In this document: positions 7,859 through 16,272 of the stretch, piece after piece
How the letters are laid out: each line of letters begins with the position of its first letter
Numbering within the stretch: position 1 is the stretch's first letter
Origin: Bradyrhizobium macuxiense
Lineage (GTDB): Bacteria; Pseudomonadota; Alphaproteobacteria; Rhizobiales; Xanthobacteraceae
Assembly (NCBI RefSeq): GCF_007993935.1
Contig: NZ_VITY01000025.1
Location: forward strand, 1 to 45,435
Direction: 5' to 3'
DNA: 45,435 nt
Translations under genes and position numbers: made by a program
The notes under the pieces: model-generated
Told to the model about the DNA's origin: nothing
The model's database searches: none
Seen by the model: only the letters and a program-made list of their open reading frames with translations

Positions 7859-9751
7859 TTACGCCGCAACCTGATCTGGTCGCAGTAAAGCCGGAAGCCA
7901 GCCCTTGCCAGCAAGGGCAGCCTCTGCCGCCTCGGCCATGGCCTGCTTCTTCATGCGAACGATGGTGTCGGCGGCTTGTGCCGATACGCCTTCCCGCATG
8001 GCCTCTACAATGCGCTCCTTGCTGACGCGACCGAAGTAGCTGCCAGCGGTCGGCTGCCAGTAGGCCGTCATATCGAGCCGAACCTCATGAGCCAGGACGG
8101 CTGCATGGGCTTCGGACACGCTGCCCAGCTGACGGGGGTTGCGGATCGCATTGGCGGTCAACGACACGCAATGCGCCAGAAGCCCAAGACGCTCCGCATC
8201 CGAAAGCTCGTGCAGGAACGTCCACAACGCTTCCGCCTCCTGCGGCAGTCGCTTGGCCCATGCCGCATGGCGCTCGGCAGTCTGCCTCTCTGCAACGCTC
8301 TCGTCGATGCCGGGAGCATGACCCGAAAGCCACGCGCTTCTCGGCGTGATCTCAAGGCATGAACCTGCGCTGCCTCGGAAGAAGGTCGCCAAGGCCAGCG
8401 CATGCACAAGGGCCAGCAGAGCCGTCGCCGGATGCTGCGCCAGCTCATTGCGGAGAGCGGACGTGCGGTAGGCGGTCAGTTCAGCAATCAGCTTCTCGGA
8501 CAGCGGCGTGGGACCATCGGCGTCTTCGGCCGGACGCTGTCCCGCGTCATCCTCGGCCTTGGCCTTGGACTTCGACTCATCCTCGGCGCGGACAAAGCCG
8601 CGCTCGATGCGCACCGAGCCGTCACCCGCAAGGGTAACAAACGCTCCCGCCCGAGCGATGTCCTTCGCCTTGTATTCCTCGCGGCGCAGAGCCTCGATGG
8701 CCGCCTCGATCCGTCCAAGCTGCTCTGCCGCTTTGGCGGGCATCTCGTCGTCATGCTGGTGCTTCTCGCACAAGGCATCGTACCGCGCTTGCAGGCTTTG
8801 AAGCCGCTTGCGTTCCGCCTTGGAGAGCGGCAGAGGCTTGGCGTACACGCGGCGCATACGAGCCCAAGCCGCGCGATCAAGCTCGATGTCGGCAACGATC
8901 CAACGCCACCCTTCCTCGGCGATCTCAGCGGCAATGCCCTGTAGCTTCTCGCGCACAAGCCGATGTAGAAGGTCGGCATCGGCAAAGAAGCCGCCACCTT
9001 CTTGGTCGAACAGATCGCGGATGATCGTACCGCCCGCCCGAGCGTAAGCTTTGGCACCGATGAACATGGCGCAGCGGTCGTCCGATCGCACCTGCCCTTC
9101 GCTCAAGGCACGAAGGATAGACTGGCGGCTGCGTTGAAAAGCAGGTAACTCATTCCACACGCGCTCCTGCCGCTCGTGATCCTCGGTGATCGCAAACGCG
9201 GATAGCTGGTCGAGAGTCATGTCACCCTTCCGGTAGAGGTCGCGCAGCTTCGGGCTCACCGCGCCAAGCTTGAGGCGCTGCCGGACCACGGCTGCCGTGA
9301 CACCGAACCGCGCCGCGATGTCCTCGGCGCTCATACCGTCCTCGTCGTGCAACTTGGCAAAGGCCTCGTACTGGTCTGCGGGATTCATGGGGCTGCGCAC
9401 GGAATTTTCGGCAAGGCTGATCTCGGTCGCGCTGTGCTCGGTATCGAGAATGCAGCGGATCGGTTCGTCGGGCTTGATCTCCTTGCGCTTGGCGCGAAGC
9501 AACTGCGCCAGACGGCGGCCTTCACCGGCATTGACCAGATAATAACCGGTTGGCTTCTCCTTCGGTCCGACCTCGGGCTCCACCACCGGATATTGCAGCA
9601 TGCCGATGGCGGCGATGCTGGCGGCCAAGGCTTGAATGTCGGCCTTGGTGTGCGGCACCTGCCTCACGTTCTTCGGCGACTTCTTCAGCTTGTTCAACGG
9701 CACAAACATGATGCTCTTGTTCGAGTCGGCGATTTTACGTCTGTCACTCAT
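7859..9751 (-). CDS. large ParB-like partition/nuclease-domain protein
   Basis: This is a 630-aa protein with an N-terminal ParB domain (about residues 15-120, including VNAGEGRRLAQLL and the SLAENSVRSPMNPADQYEAF box). A KorB-type helix-turn-helix (MSAEDIAARFGVTAAVVRQRLKLG, about 140-165) follows. The long C-terminal part is found in ParB homologues of alphaproteobacterial plasmids and ICEs. A GGAGAG ribosome binding site lies six bases before the ATG. It stands alone, far from the parA gene at 41.8-42.4 kb, so it may be a regulator or an independent remnant of plasmid partition. Broken relatives lie at 10.0-10.3 and 14.0-14.3 kb. Confidence 0.85.
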   Translation of the reverse strand: MSDRRKIADSNKSIMFVPLNKLKKSPKNVRQVPHTKADIQALAASIAAIGMLQYPVVEPEVGPKEKPTGYYLVNAGEGRRLAQLLRAKRKEIKPDEPIRCILDTEHSATEISLAENSVRSPMNPADQYEAFAKLHDEDGMSAEDIAARFGVTAAVVRQRLKLGAVSPKLRDLYRKGDMTLDQLSAFAITEDHERQERVWNELPAFQRSRQSILRALSEGQVRSDDRCAMFIGAKAYARAGGTIIRDLFDQEGGGFFADADLLHRLVREKLQGIAAEIAEEGWRWIVADIELDRAAWARMRRVYAKPLPLSKAERKRLQSLQARYDALCEKHQHDDEMPAKAAEQLGRIEAAIEALRREEYKAKDIARAGAFVTLAGDGSVRIERGFVRAEDESKSKAKAEDDAGQRPAEDADGPTPLSEKLIAELTAYRTSALRNELAQHPATALLALVHALALATFFRGSAGSCLEITPRSAWLSGHAPGIDESVAERQTAERHAAWAKRLPQEAEALWTFLHELSDAERLGLLAHCVSLTANAIRNPRQLGSVSEAHAAVLAHEVRLDMTAYWQPTAGSYFGRVSKERIVEAMREGVSAQAADTIVRMKKQAMAEAAEAALAGKGWLPALLRPDQVAA

Positions 9752-10034
9752 GATTTCTCTCCCTAAGGGTTAGGGTTCAGCGCAAGGAACGCGCATGAAC
9801 CCCTGCCCGTCGGCGAGACCGGGTGAGGGGGAGCAAGACGAAAATCGGGAGGGGGGACCGCCCGGTCTGCAGCGACCGGAGGGAGTGAAGATCGGGGGAT
9901 ACCGATTTTCTTCGTGCTGGGGGTGCCAGGGCAGAGCCCTCGCATCCCCAACTCAAATTGAGAACTTGTCGCTCCGCGACACGATCATCCTTGAGCGAGG
10001 GATGCGCGCTTCTGCAGGTCCTCGCAACGCTTGA

Positions 10035-10280
10035 TCAGATCGTCGAAGTCTCGGCATTGTCGGGCAGGACACCGTCATCGGCCATTTTCTTGTAGTCGGC
10101 TTCGACTTCGTTGCCTTCCTCGCCCTCGGCTTGCTCCTGCGGCATATCCTCGGGCCGCAGATAGCCGCGCTCGATGCGGGCTTCGACACCGACAAGACGG
10201 CCCTGCGGCCCCCAATAGATACACGGACTGGAAAACAGGCGAGATCGCGACGACAGGCTCAAGAAGCTCGTAGCGTTCAC
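10035..10280 (-). pseudogene. fragment of a second ParB-like gene
   Basis: The frame contains RIERGYLRPEDMPQEQ, which matches the RIERGFVRAED segment in the middle of the intact ParB-like protein at 7859-9751. The reading then runs out of frame toward position 10000, and upstream residues fit only if the frame changes near 10230. It looks like an internal piece of a diverged parB homologue, broken at both ends. Confidence 0.5.
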
Positions 10281-10702
10281 ACGGGGTCCTGACGCTTGAG
10301 GTCGCTTTCGACATGCGAGGTGCCGCGTATCGCTGCCGCGTCGCTCGATTGTCAGGAGCCGCGCATCGCGCGCACAGGCTGCGCATGCCCTGACACGGCG
10401 GAAAGAAGCAGCGCCACATCTTCACAGCGAATGACCGAGGATATCTGCAGCGTGAGCGCTGGGCGGCGCCCCAGATATCGCTGAACGCTTCGTCCGGATC
10501 CGGTTTATCCTCAACCTGCATATCAAATGCTCATCGAATATGAACAAGCGCGCCGCGCCAATTTCACGATCAAATACGCGGCCGCCACGCAGTCAGCAGG
10601 TACACGTCGTTCAGGCTCGCAGATTTCGTGAGCTTGCAAAAAATGCGCTGCCAAAGCCGGCGCATACCAAGAGAATGGACCAATTTACCCATTCGCCGTA
10701 TG

Positions 10703-10714
10703 TCCCAAATGGGA
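10703..10714. promoter_or_regulatory. TCCCAAATGGGA palindromic box
   Basis: A perfect 12-base palindrome lies within CGCCG...CGGCG flanks (10694-10724), about 160 bases before the zinc-ribbon gene. A near-identical box (TCTCAAATGGGA) lies just upstream of the LuxR gene at 12584-12595. A regulatory role is inferred from this recurrence only. Confidence 0.35.
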
Positions 10715-10842
10715 TAATGCGGCGACCAATGTGTGCAGCCGAGGAGCCAACGGATTGGCCGCACCGACCGGCGCGGGCAAATAGACCGGACAATCATCCT
10801 GGAAAACGTTTCGTCCGAGAACCAGACTTATGTTAAGGATTT

Positions 10843-11073
10843 TTGACGATACGCAGCGTGAGACCGGAGATGAGGCTTAGCGACGTGACTTGTTCTGAGT
10901 GCGGCGCTGGCTTCCGCCGCCTTGAATTGTGGTCGCTGGCCGGCCAAAAGGGAGAATATCGCTGCCCGGCCTGCAATAGTTCGGTGGAAGTCTTCGACGG
11001 CACCAAGCTGATCGCCTACCGGCTTACGATCGAGCCATCCGTTCGATCGATCGTTAAAGCCATGCGCGGTTGA
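10843..11073 (+). CDS. small zinc-ribbon protein
   Basis: This is a 76-residue protein, or 67 if translation starts at the internal Met10 (10870). It has two CxxC knuckles (C-S-E-C and C-P-A-C, spaced about 24 residues), as in MJ0042/FmdB-like zinc ribbons. It ends with a short strand-rich tail. I recall very similar small proteins from Bradyrhizobium genomes, which supports it as real. The function is unknown; such ribbons commonly bind nucleic acid or partner proteins. Confidence 0.65.
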   Translation: MTIRSVRPEMRLSDVTCSECGAGFRRLELWSLAGQKGEYRCPACNSSVEVFDGTKLIAYRLTIEPSVRSIVKAMRG

Positions 11074-11229
11074 GGCCGCCACGCTCAAGGGGCCGTGCAT
11101 TTCTACCCATTATTGGTGAATAACGTCCCGGCAAATTCCCCGAGAAACGCGCTACCCGCGTTTCGATGTTTGCGGCTTGCATCCCGGCGCCGTGAATTGC
11201 CTCGATCAAATCAGGGCGTTTGCAAACAT

Positions 11230-11526
11230 TCACTGATCAGATTGCATACTCACCAAAACATCCCCGGCGATGATCTCGGGATTACCAAGATGAAGATCAT
11301 GCAGATTTGCTTGAACAAACTCCAATACCTTGGCGTTGGCCGCGTTGGCGCTTTCGCGATCCTCAAAGATCATCACGGCGAGACCGACCCCATTGCCTCC
11401 GTCCAGGACGTAATACGATCGGAAGCCACGGGATCCTTTCAAGATCTGACCAATGCCGCTTTTCGTGCGGCGAGCGGCATCCGCGACGGAGCGAACCTTG
11501 GTGTACTTGCGAATGACCATGTACAT
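11230..11526 (-). CDS. ABM-like small protein
   Basis: This is a 98-residue protein with the pattern of a dimeric alpha-beta barrel: MVIRKYTKV strand, helix, GFRSYYVLDG, GVGLAVMIFEDRESA, then helix (ANAKVLEFVQANL). This matches antibiotic-biosynthesis-monooxygenase-like and stress-response barrel proteins. No cofactor motif is expected in this family. It is isolated, read leftward, with unrelated gene-poor sequence on both sides. The assignment rests on fold pattern alone. Confidence 0.6.
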   Translation of the reverse strand: MYMVIRKYTKVRSVADAARRTKSGIGQILKGSRGFRSYYVLDGGNGVGLAVMIFEDRESANAANAKVLEFVQANLHDLHLGNPEIIAGDVLVSMQSDQ

Positions 11527-12005
11527 TGAATCACCAGCCGTCTCAGTTACATCTGCTCATCAAAGCACATCGCGCCACTGCTGGACTAGATCGCCCCCCG
11601 CGATCGCGCGAATTGCGGCGGGCATATTCCCTGCCAGGCCAGGCCGCTCCTCTTGCCGGCAGATCGTCAGCTGACCGATCCGGTCCTCCTGTGGCGAATG
11701 GTTTCCGACATGCTTGCACTCCAAACCGCGCGCCACGATGCAAGCGCACCCACCCCAGTTATGGGCTGCAACCGCGACCGGCTCGCTGTTACGACAAGAG
11801 CTGCGGCCTGTCCGTGGTCGTTTGGACGCTTCAACCGGCCGCACATTTTTTCGTACGTTACGTACAATAGACACACACTCCGCAGTCACAAGGCCCTTTG
11901 ACGCGCTGCCGATAACATGCTCATAAGCGATCAGGATCTGCTACCTTCCGGCAAGTCCCACATGGGCAGGAAGGATCCTTAGAGTTCCGGACGAGAACCC
12001 CGCCG
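11527..12005. other. intergenic with TetR-type palindrome
   Basis: No gene is supported. The notable element is GTACG-TTA-CGTAC at 11853-11865, annotated separately. Confidence 0.4.
11853..11865. promoter_or_regulatory. GTACG-N3-CGTAC operator-like site
   Basis: This is a perfect inverted repeat with a 3-base centre. The same design recurs at 13948-13960. Sites of this form are typical of TetR-family operators in alphaproteobacteria, but no tetR gene remains in the window. Confidence 0.4.
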
Positions 12006-12272
12006 ATGATCAGCGAAACGTTGGCCGCCCTGCGCATCAGTCGCAACCGGATCCACCATTATCGGCGTTTGCTCAAAGCTGCACGGACGGAGCTTGGGCG
12101 CAAGGACACCGAAAGACGCCTGGCTGAAGAACGGATTGGTTTCGAGGAGCTCGCAGCTCGCATCTTTCCAATGAGCTTTACGATGCCACACTCCCTCAGC
12201 GGCAGCCGTTCATCGGAGGCTGAGCAAGGGACGCCGCCATATCGTCGAGAGCGGTCGGATTTCTGCACTTAG
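12006..12272 (+). CDS. small helical hypothetical protein
   Basis: This is an 88-residue frame. The first 57 residues are strongly helical and charged (ALRISRNRIHHYRRLL, ERRLAEERIGFEELAAR) and resemble small hypothetical proteins I associate with Bradyrhizobium. The last 25 residues look like read-through, so the 3' end may be damaged. The ribosome binding site is weak. Confidence 0.4.
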   Translation: MISETLAALRISRNRIHHYRRLLKAARTELGRKDTERRLAEERIGFEELAARIFPMSFTMPHSLSGSRSSEAEQGTPPYRRERSDFCT

Positions 12273-12660
12273 CGGCGTGGCCCGCCGCCGATCCGGCTTT
12301 TTTGCGTGGCATTCCGAGCGAGAAAAAAGCCATGGTCGTCGTCCGGCGCGTTTTTGGATGAGCTCCGCGATGAATATCAGCGCCAGAATGAGAAAGTTCG
12401 CTCGATGTATGCGCATCCAGCACAACGTAGCGTGGTCCTGTGGTTCCACGAGATGATATATCGGGCTTGGCCGAGCACGTAAGGCGTTGAATGGATAAAC
12501 TCGCCCGGCACCTTTCGATTTGAAGTCGAGTGCGACGACATCCGCACGCAATTTGAAACGGTTCGGAATTTCTTTGTAGCATATCTCAAATGGGACCGGT
12601 CAGTTGCAATTCACGCGGCCGTCGGCCGGTCCAAGGGAAAGTCTATTTTGCCCGAGCGAA
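12273..12660. other. intergenic upstream of LuxR regulator
   Basis: No gene is supported. TCTCAAATGGGA at 12584-12595 echoes the perfect palindrome at 10703-10714 and sits about 65 bases before the chosen LuxR start, where an operator could lie. Confidence 0.4.
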
Positions 12661-13260
12661 ATGCGCATCGCTCGTGGGGAACGGGCCGGCATGATTGATG
12701 CGCTGGATCTCTTGGGACACCCTGCGGTTTTGATGGATCGGAACGGCTTCATACTGGCCGTCAACGATAGCGCCTCGAAGCTTTTCGATGACGATCTTTC
12801 CGTTAAAGGAAAGCGTTTCTTTGCGGCGGACCCCCAGTCGCGAGTGAGGTTGGATCGACTGGTCAGTCAATTCCGTTTCCACTCAAGCAAAACGGGCCGG
12901 ATGCCGTTGCAAACCGTGATCACCCGGCGTCTGCGCCGACCGATCGTTATCGACGCCATCGTGCAGCGTTCAGAACGCGCAAGCGACAACTCTCTGGCCG
13001 AGGGCGTCGCTCTCCTGATCCTGACCGATCTGAATGAAATGCCTCGCGTGTCGCAGGCTTCTGTGATGGAGATCTTTGGACTGACCCGCGCTCAGGCTCG
13101 TCTCGCGGCGCTGCTGGTGGAAGGAAACTCGCTGCAAGAAATTGCCCTTGATATGAAGATCTCGTCGGGGACCGTGCGCAACCATCTCAAGGCCGTCTTT
13201 TTGCGAACCGGGACGAAGCGACAAGCTGAATTGGTGTCTCTCTTGTGCCGGCTGCTATAA
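12661..13260 (+). CDS. PAS-LuxR family transcriptional regulator
   Basis: This is a DNA-binding regulator of about 199 aa. The N-terminal two thirds form a PAS-like sensor (IDALDLLGHPAVLMDRNG, VNDSASKLFDDD, and a strand VALLILTDLNE). The C-terminal 60 residues are a LuxR/GerE helix-turn-helix: FGLTRAQARLAALLVEGNS, LQEIALDMKISSGTVRNHL (recognition helix), then KAVFLRTGTKRQAELVSLL. There is no phospho-acceptor receiver and no obvious autoinducer domain, so the signal is probably sensed by the PAS fold. Starts at TTG 12604 and ATG 12691 are also possible. A short hairpin follows 12 bases after the stop. Confidence 0.8.
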   Translation: MRIARGERAGMIDALDLLGHPAVLMDRNGFILAVNDSASKLFDDDLSVKGKRFFAADPQSRVRLDRLVSQFRFHSSKTGRMPLQTVITRRLRRPIVIDAIVQRSERASDNSLAEGVALLILTDLNEMPRVSQASVMEIFGLTRAQARLAALLVEGNSLQEIALDMKISSGTVRNHLKAVFLRTGTKRQAELVSLLCRLL

Positions 13261-13272
13261 TCTCGACCAATT

Positions 13273-13293
13273 CTCCTTGATGCTACCAAGGAG
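13273..13293 (+). terminator. hairpin after luxR-type gene
   Basis: CTCCTTG and CAAGGAG form a perfect 7-bp stem with a 7-base loop, just after the regulator's stop codon. There is no T-run, so termination is possible but not certain. Confidence 0.4.
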
Positions 13294-13529
13294 CCTTCGC
13301 TGGCGATCGTGGTGTTGGGAGTTTCCACATACTCGAGAGATCGAAGCGCTTCTGGCATGGGCCGTTTAAAGCCCATCCCCAAGGGCGGGCGACATCGGCT
13401 GGCTTGTTTCGATCTTGAACAACCGTGGTGTTCGCACAAGATTGGAGTGGACAGCTGCAGGTCTACGCATTTGCGTAACGGAGCCGTCTGCTCCGAAGCG
13501 ATCGGCATCATTTGTGGTTGAGGTGGCGC

Positions 13530-13691
13530 ATGTTCGAAGTTTACCTGAACGACAGGCGCGATTTCCTGGTGGTCACGCGGGGCTCATCACTCCCTGGGAG
13601 TGGGATGTTGGGCCGATGGACCGGTAGCCGTGTCGCATCTATCAAGTTGCTCATGGGACCCGCGCATCTGAAACGGGCTTCGAAAGTCTGA
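13530..13691 (+). CDS. small conserved hypothetical protein (53 aa)
   Basis: This short frame starts MFEVYLNDRRDFLVV and has a good GAGGTGG ribosome binding site six bases before the ATG. I recall small proteins of this type, starting MFEVY-NDRRDLLVV, as common in Bradyrhizobium. Here the second half diverges from that pattern and may be shortened. The function is unknown. Confidence 0.5.
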   Translation: MFEVYLNDRRDFLVVTRGSSLPGSGMLGRWTGSRVASIKLLMGPAHLKRASKV

Positions 13692-13947
13692 CTGAACCGC
13701 CCAATCCAGCCCAATCAATACGGGTATCCTCGCGGAGATTTTCGAAGCTTCAGAGCACGCCGTTAGATCGTTTGATCGTCGCGGTCAGTTTCCTGGCTTT
13801 CGATATGGTGAGGGTATCGGGGAATCCAACATTGGCTCCCGGCCTCAGATTGACCATCTCTTTTCACGCGGTTCGTGGACGTTCTTCGGGAACAGGCTTA
13901 TGCACTGCCTTGCGATCGAACGAGGAGCCAAGGCGGCAAGCAATTTT

Positions 13948-13960
13948 GTACGTTTCGTAC
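13948..13960. promoter_or_regulatory. second GTACG-N3-CGTAC operator-like site
   Basis: The palindrome extends to TGTACGTTTCGTACA (13947-13961). It matches the form of the site at 11853-11865. No intact gene starts beside it, so it is probably an orphan operator left by a deletion. Confidence 0.4.
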
Positions 13961-13984
13961 AGACGCATCCAGCATCCGTCCCTC

Positions 13985-14330
13985 TTTAATGCCACCTCTG
14001 GGCAAAAAAGTCGTTGCACAGCGCGGCGGTGCGGTGCGTGGTCAGCTCGCCGACCAAGGCGGCGGAAAGGCCCCGGAAGACTTCTCCGTGAACGCCGCCA
14101 TGACTTGCTCGAGGCGATCAGTTGTTCGAGATTCATCCCACCTGCGCGGTAAGGGTGAGCAGGGCACGACTGACGGCTCCGAGCTTGCGGTGTTGCGTGC
14201 CAACCGCCGCTGTGACGCCGAACCGGGAGGCGATATCCTCGACGCTCATGAAAGCGCCGTTGGCGGCCTGCGGATGCTCCGCGACGACAGAGACGAAGCC
14301 TTCGGTCTGTTGTGGATGGCGTTGACCTTA
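13985..14330 (-). pseudogene. decayed parB-like gene with internal deletion
   Basis: In one minus-strand frame MSVEDIASRFGVTAAV then RKLGAVS (about 14155-14250) matches the helix-turn-helix of the intact ParB-like protein. A second segment, LVGELTTHRTAAL (about 14000-14070), matches its LIAELTAYRTSAL stretch some 250 residues further on. The intervening part is missing and the frame is broken. This is a clear remnant of another plasmid/ICE-type parB. Confidence 0.65.
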
Positions 14331-14373
14331 CCGCATTTCAACTCGGCAGACGTCGAACGCATCCGCACACGGG

Positions 14374-14500
14374 TCATCCCCGATCTGCGCCGCGACACCA
14401 CTGATCAACCTCAGCATCCAGCATGCGCATATACGTCACCGCATGCTTGTGGTCGTACGGCGTCAAGATGTTGTGCGCCGGCGCTTGGTCGGCAACATCG
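14374..14500 (-). pseudogene. DUF2285-like fragment
   Basis: APAHNILTPYDHKHAV followed by TYMRMLDAE matches the C-terminal signature of DUF2285 proteins (xARNILTAYDRAHLVTYLRLLDA-type), which lie upstream of the HTH-repA genes in rhizobial ICEs. The frame fails soon after. Such a gene is missing from its expected place near 43.9 kb, so this may be its displaced scrap or part of another element. Confidence 0.45.
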
Positions 14501-15001
14501 GGGGGACGTTGCGCATAGGCAGTTCTCTCACCGGATCCAGCCCGCTTTTCTTCACACGCCATTCGGGCCGATTGATGTTCTCGCAATCTGCGTTGCGCGG
14601 GGGGAGGGTCCAGGTCTGAATGGTCCCGCAGGGGTCCTGGTCGTGAGCGTCAAGCCTAGTTCGCCCTGGCAGTTCCTAATTCGGTCGTCTCAGACTGCAA
14701 GCCAAGCCGGCAATCGGCCGCGCGTTGCGCATAAGAGCCGGTAAAGATCGCGCGTTTGACCATGTAGCTCCTCGTGAGAGGAATCGCCCGTTCGGCCTAG
14801 TCACCGCTGAATGGGAAACTGGATTCGAAGGGAGCGCGAGGCACATGCTTGTGCTCCGAAGGTACCACCCAACAAACGGAGCAATCCGGCGTGAGCTCAT
14901 TCGATCCGGCATTCAAAGTTGTATCGTTGGGATCGGTAAAATAATATCGCGTCAATGCTGGTCAGCGCGCTCCGAGATTTGCATGGCGCGCCAAATGGGC
15001 G
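14501..15001. other. intergenic, no gene seen
   Basis: Frames in this stretch are short, basic and without ribosome binding sites. It separates the parB/DUF2285 scar from the MBL hydrolase gene. Confidence 0.35.
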
Positions 15002-15166
15002 ATGCAACCCTCGACAGCCCTCCTGCTCCAACTCGAGGAGTTTCTTCAGTCGCTCGCTTGCTTGATGACGCAGATCAAAGCGAGATCGCCGATGTTGGAA
15101 GAGTTTCACGTAATGACGCAGCCGATTGTCAAATCGCACATCTCCACGGAGATCCAGGATGAATAA
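15002..15166 (+). CDS. possible small helical protein ahead of MBL gene
   Basis: This 54-codon frame begins MQPSTALLLQLEEFLQSL and ends eight bases inside the next gene, overlapping its ATG at 15159. The composition (Leu/Glu-rich, amphipathic) and the overlap suggest a coupled leader gene. There is no clear ribosome binding site, and it could be a chance frame. Confidence 0.35.
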   Translation: MQPSTALLLQLEEFLQSLACLMTQIKARSPMLEEFHVMTQPIVKSHISTEIQDE

Positions 15167-16037
15167 CGAAGTCACGTGTAAGCCCGACGTGAAGGGCTTC
15201 TTCGACCCCGGTACATTCACTATCAGCTACGTGGTGTCGGATCCCGATACGCGACGAGCCGCGATTGTTGATTCAGTGCTCGACTACGATCCGAAGGCTG
15301 CGCGTACGAGCACGCAATCGGCAGATGCGATTATTGCTCACATCAAGGAGAACGGTCTCGTCCACGAATGGCACCTCGAGACGCATGCCCACGCCGACCA
15401 CCTCTCGGCGGCGCCGTATCTGAAGGAGAAACTGGGCGGCCGGATCGCGATCGGCGAGAACATTGCGATCGTCCAGAGGACGTTTAAGAAGATCCTCAAT
15501 CTCGAGCCGGCATTCGCCACCAATGGCAGCCAATTCGACCACCTGTTCAAGGACGGTGAGGCGTTTCGGATCGGCAAGCTCGAAGCTCGCGCCATCCACA
15601 CACCTGGTCACACGCCAGCCTGTCTGACGTACCTGATCGGCGATGCCGCATTTGTCGGCGACACCCTATTCATGCCGGACTCCGGAACCGGCCGATGCGA
15701 CTTCCCGGGTGGCGACGCTCACATGCTTTACCGCTCGATCCGGAAGCTGTTCGCACTTCCGGCGCAAACGAGGCTTTACATTTGCCACGACTATCAACCC
15801 GGTGGGCGCGCTCCGCTATGGCAAACCACGGTCGCAGAGGAACGCGAAAAGAACATCCACGTTCATGATGGCGTCCGCGAGGAAGAATTTGTCGCGACGC
15901 GCAACGCGCGCGACGAGACGCTCGACATGCCCCTACTGATCTTGCCTGCGGTGCAGATCAACATGCGTGCGGGTCAGTTCCCACGTTCGGAAGACAATGG
16001 AGTCAGCTATCTGAAGATACCGCTGAACCAGTTGTAG
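15159..16037 (+). CDS. MBL-fold hydrolase, persulfide dioxygenase-like
   Basis: This is a 292-aa metallo-beta-lactamase-fold protein with the HxHxDH metal motif in ETHAHADHLSAAPYL. Further ligands lie in HTPGHTPACL, VGDTLFMPDSGTGRCDFPGGD and YICHDYQPGGR. The RCDFPGGD and HDY elements are those of the ETHE1 / Blh persulfide dioxygenase group, which oxidises glutathione persulfide to sulfite in sulfide detoxification. A GGAG site seven bases upstream decides the ATG at 15159. No BigR-type repressor, rhodanese or sulfite exporter stands beside it, so the sulfur role rests on sequence only. Confidence 0.82.
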   Translation: MNNEVTCKPDVKGFFDPGTFTISYVVSDPDTRRAAIVDSVLDYDPKAARTSTQSADAIIAHIKENGLVHEWHLETHAHADHLSAAPYLKEKLGGRIAIGENIAIVQRTFKKILNLEPAFATNGSQFDHLFKDGEAFRIGKLEARAIHTPGHTPACLTYLIGDAAFVGDTLFMPDSGTGRCDFPGGDAHMLYRSIRKLFALPAQTRLYICHDYQPGGRAPLWQTTVAEEREKNIHVHDGVREEEFVATRNARDETLDMPLLILPAVQINMRAGQFPRSEDNGVSYLKIPLNQL

Positions 16038-16272
16038 TAGTCTGTGAGGATCGCGGTTCTCAGTTCGCTGTGCCAGGTCCGCATCGCGCCCAAATGGCGG
16101 CGGGTCAATTGTGACGACGCGCGATCACACTCCCAGCTCGGATTGAAGACGTCGCCTGGGTTCGCCTTTCGCCTCGTATCCCCGCGGGGATCAGGCGCTC
16201 CGCGCCAGCTCCCGTTCCGGCAGCCAGGGGCGCACTCAGGATTGGATCAGACTTCGGGAAGCAACGTCACCA

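Larger units (their letters stand above)
9752..10842. other. gene-poor stretch upstream of parB-like gene
   Basis: Apart from the parB-like fragment annotated separately, no gene is supported. Open frames on both strands here are Arg/Pro-rich and lack ribosome binding sites. A 12-base palindrome TCCCAAATGGGA occurs at 10703-10714 inside a longer imperfect inverted repeat (10694-10724). Confidence 0.4.

Noticed and set aside
13875..14744. Plus-strand open frame of 289 codons
   Set aside because: The minus strand here contains parB-like and DUF2285-like fragments; the plus-strand translation shows no family features and is a shadow of that relic.
16178..16191. Perfect palindrome ATCCCCGCGGGGAT downstream of the MBL gene
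   Set aside because: It is short, has no T-run, and lies 140 bases past the stop codon of the MBL gene; it could be chance in GC-rich DNA, so I did not call a terminator.
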